Origin: an uncultured Collinsella sp.
GTDB lineage: Bacteria; Actinomycetota; Coriobacteriia; Coriobacteriales; Coriobacteriaceae
Reading direction: 5' to 3'
DNA length: 27,352 nucleotides
Assembly: GCA_958370325.1 (NCBI GenBank)
Contig: CATXJW010000026.1
Coordinates: forward strand, 1-27,352
Shown here: positions 25,617 through 27,352 of the stretch, in pieces
Layout of the letters: each line of letters opens with the position of its first letter
Position numbering within the stretch: the first letter of the stretch is position 1
Notes under the pieces: generated by a model
The model's input: the letters and a program-made list of their open reading frames with translations, nothing else
What the model was told of the DNA's origin: nothing
Databases searched by the model: none
Position numbers and translations under genes: made by a program

Positions 25617-26594
25617 ATGCCAAGTGCTCAGGAGCTACAACGGCAATTTGGTGGATATCGAGGCGCTATGCCCCGTCCATCGGATTTCGATCTCTTTTGG
25701 AAGGACCGCATGGCCGAGGCCGACGCCGTCGAGCTCGACTACGCGATTGAGGCGGCTTCGGTTGCGGATTCCGCGACCTGTCGGTTTTTCGACCTCTGGT
25801 ATACCGGCATGTGTGGTGCACGCCTGCATGCCAAGTACCTCAAGCCGGTCTCGGAGGAGCCCATGCCGCTGGTGCTTCAGTTCCATGGATATCCGGGTGC
25901 GAGCCGCAGCTGGTTTGAGCAGGCGTCGTTTGCGGGCATGGGCATGGCGCTCATCGCGCTCGATTGTCCTGGCCAAGGAGGCCCCTCCGAGGACATTGGC
26001 GGATTTGAGGGCACGACGGTCGCGGGCCATATCGTCGCCGGTATCGACGGCGACCCGGCCAACCTCTACTATGTCCGCCTACATCAGGATATCCGCATTC
26101 TGTGCCGTATCGTTCGCGAGCTCGAGGGCATCGATCTTACCCGCGTGTATGTGAACGGCGCATCGCAGGGCGGCGGTTTGGGTATTGCGACCTGCGCGCT
26201 CAATAGCGATTTGGTTGACCGCGCGGCCATCCTCTATCCCTTCTTATCGGACTTCCGCCTGGTTTGGGATCTGGACGCCGACGATATTGCCTACGAGGGT
26301 CTGCGTTATTGGTCGCGTTGGTTTGACGAGGACTCGACTCGTATCGAGGAAGCCTATGCCAAGCTGGCGTACTTCGATTCCAAGAATTTTGCCCCCATGG
26401 TCAAGTGCCCCGTACTGTTTGGCACGGGCACGGCCGATATCGTCTGTCCGCCGGCAACGCAGTTTGCGGTGTACAACAACCTGTCCTGTGACAAGCGTCA
26501 TGAGTTCTTTGAAGGCTTTGGCCACGAGGAGATTCAGGATTTTGACGATCTGATCATTCCGTTTTTCTGTGAGGGAGGGGAGGCTCATGTCTAA
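25617..26594 (+). CDS. CE7-type acetyl esterase (acetyl xylan esterase / cephalosporin C deacetylase family)
   Basis: The 325-residue alpha/beta hydrolase resembles Bacillus subtilis Cah and related CE7 enzymes, which remove acetyl groups from xylo-oligosaccharides, sugars and cephalosporin C. Matches run along the whole chain: the N-terminal PSDFDLFWKDRM, FHGYPG (89-94) near the oxyanion site, GASQGGG with nucleophile S183, GTADIVCPP with D274, and GFGHEE with H303. It has no signal peptide, so it should act in the cytoplasm on imported substrates. The start is not certain: AAAGG lies 15 bases before the ATG at 25617, rather far, and a TTG at 25602 is too close to it. The ATG gives the family's normal length. 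Its end overlaps the next gene by 8 bases. The natural substrate cannot be read from the sequence. Confidence 0.88.
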   Translation: MPSAQELQRQFGGYRGAMPRPSDFDLFWKDRMAEADAVELDYAIEAASVADSATCRFFDLWYTGMCGARLHAKYLKPVSEEPMPLVLQFHGYPGASRSWFEQASFAGMGMALIALDCPGQGGPSEDIGGFEGTTVAGHIVAGIDGDPANLYYVRLHQDIRILCRIVRELEGIDLTRVYVNGASQGGGLGIATCALNSDLVDRAAILYPFLSDFRLVWDLDADDIAYEGLRYWSRWFDEDSTRIEEAYAKLAYFDSKNFAPMVKCPVLFGTGTADIVCPPATQFAVYNNLSCDKRHEFFEGFGHEEIQDFDDLIIPFFCEGGEAHV

Positions 26595-27352
26595 GTGCGA
26601 GAGCAATGTTGACGAGCTGATAGTCCCCGGGCTCGTGGGAATTCCTGGAACGGTTTCGTCAAGGCTCGCAGAATATCGGGACTGGCACGGTGATGTCCAA
26701 GCAGATGTTTCTGATTTAGAGGCATGCGCTTCGAATCTTGAGATTCAAGGCCTGGCTATTACGGCGATTGATTTTGCCAATCCGTGCGCGCGCTACTCCG
26801 AGGTTTCCTTTGAGCTCGGCGGGTGTGTCGTGCACGGCCGTTTGATTGAGCCTGCTGGTCGTGCTCGAGTATCTGAACGCGTGCCGCTGTGCCTGATGTT
26901 CCACGACATCGATCGGCCTGTGCGCGGCTGGCATCACATGACGAGATTTGCCGCCATGGGGTATGCCGTTCTCGCGCTGGATGACGATGTTGCCGGTGCG
27001 GACGACCTGCAGCGGGGGATTACTTCGCCCGCTTTTGTCGAGCGCGTCCGTTGGGGTTGCGCGATGGCGAAGGTGGCGCGCGATTTTGACGGCATCGACC
27101 CAGGCCGCATCTTTGCGTGCGGCGAGGGCCTTGGTGGCGGTGTCGCTTTGGCGGTCTCCGCCTTGGATAGGTGTGGCCTTGTCTGCACGGCGGTTGCCAA
27201 TCCGCTGCCCGGCGGCCTCGAGGCGCTGTCGTCTCGTGTGCGCGGCTCGGTGCTCATGGGCACATCGCTTATGGATGCCATGAGCGATCCCAAGGACCAG
27301 TTTGCCGTATTCAACGGTCTTGAGTGTGACCGAAGGCATATCATCTATGCCA
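26587..27352 (+). CDS. CE7 esterase-like protein lacking the nucleophile serine, partial at the right edge
   Basis: The gene overlaps the upstream esterase by 8 bases and runs off the window; 255 residues are visible. It aligns with its neighbour by eye: LCLMFHDIDRP (101-111) with the FHGYPG region, FAAMGYAVLALD with FAGMGMALIALD, and FACGEGLGGG (176-185) with YVNGASQGGG. MGTSLMDAMSDPKDQFAVFNGLECDRRH matches the acid region of the neighbour (D230 against D274). At the nucleophile position it has G181 instead of serine. The stretch between nucleophile and acid is about 49 residues rather than 91, so most of the helical lid is missing. The first 60 residues do not resemble the neighbour. It is probably a non-catalytic paralogue; the histidine region lies outside the window. 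The overlapping start suggests coupled translation with the active enzyme. Confidence 0.75.
   Translation, partial: MSKCESNVDELIVPGLVGIPGTVSSRLAEYRDWHGDVQADVSDLEACASNLEIQGLAITAIDFANPCARYSEVSFELGGCVVHGRLIEPAGRARVSERVPLCLMFHDIDRPVRGWHHMTRFAAMGYAVLALDDDVAGADDLQRGITSPAFVERVRWGCAMAKVARDFDGIDPGRIFACGEGLGGGVALAVSALDRCGLVCTAVANPLPGGLEALSSRVRGSVLMGTSLMDAMSDPKDQFAVFNGLECDRRHIIYA

Noticed and set aside
22105..25623. Open frame of 1172 codons on the minus strand
   Set aside because: It lies exactly antisense to the importer genes, which have intact domain motifs. Strong third-position bias in GC-rich genes leaves the opposite strand free of stops. The product is rich in charged low-complexity sequence without any family motif.

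Overview
The window looks like chromosomal DNA of a high-GC Gram-positive gut actinobacterium of the class Coriobacteriia, most likely Collinsella or a close relative. This is an inference from codon use, gene content, the 23S and 5S sequences and the gene order; no database search was possible. The content is mostly housekeeping. I see no insertion sequence, prophage, CRISPR array or tRNA gene.

Layout. Positions 1-2434 hold the 3' two thirds of a 23S rRNA gene, a spacer, a 5S rRNA gene and a strong intrinsic terminator, ending an rRNA operon. Next, on the + strand, come coaE, a small membrane-anchored lytic transglycosylase and uvrB (2562-6069). A block of four minus-strand genes follows (6135-12257): a COG2509-type flavoprotein, a COG2081 (HI0933/BaiN-like) flavoprotein, an Mrp/ApbC iron-sulfur carrier ATPase and an LtaS/MdoB-type membrane phosphoglycerol transferase. 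From 12451 all genes are again on the + strand: uvrA, a YbaK/EbsC-type tRNA deacylase, murJ and uvrC. All three excinuclease subunits therefore lie within about 16 kb without forming one operon. murJ and uvrC are packed stop-to-start.

The last third (19597-27352) is a transport and hydrolysis locus. A 365-base leader with nested inverted repeats precedes a Tat-type lipoprotein solute-binding protein. It is followed by a Dpp/Opp-type importer: one permease, a permease-ATPase fusion protein and a second ATPase. After a GC-rich hairpin come two overlapping esterase genes of the acetyl xylan esterase / cephalosporin C deacetylase (CE7) type. The first has a complete Ser-Asp-His triad. The second, cut by the window edge, is visibly homologous but has glycine in place of the nucleophile serine and lacks most of the lid region. 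A working reading is that the importer brings in a peptide-like or O-acetylated small molecule or oligosaccharide, that the first esterase deacetylates it in the cytoplasm, and that the second is a non-catalytic partner. That reading is inference; what the sequence shows directly is the gene order and the lost nucleophile.

The observations most worth following up are the esterase/pseudo-esterase pair, the rearranged cysteines in UvrC, the loss of the C-terminal cysteine motif in the importer ATPases, and the palindromic leader upstream of the binding protein.
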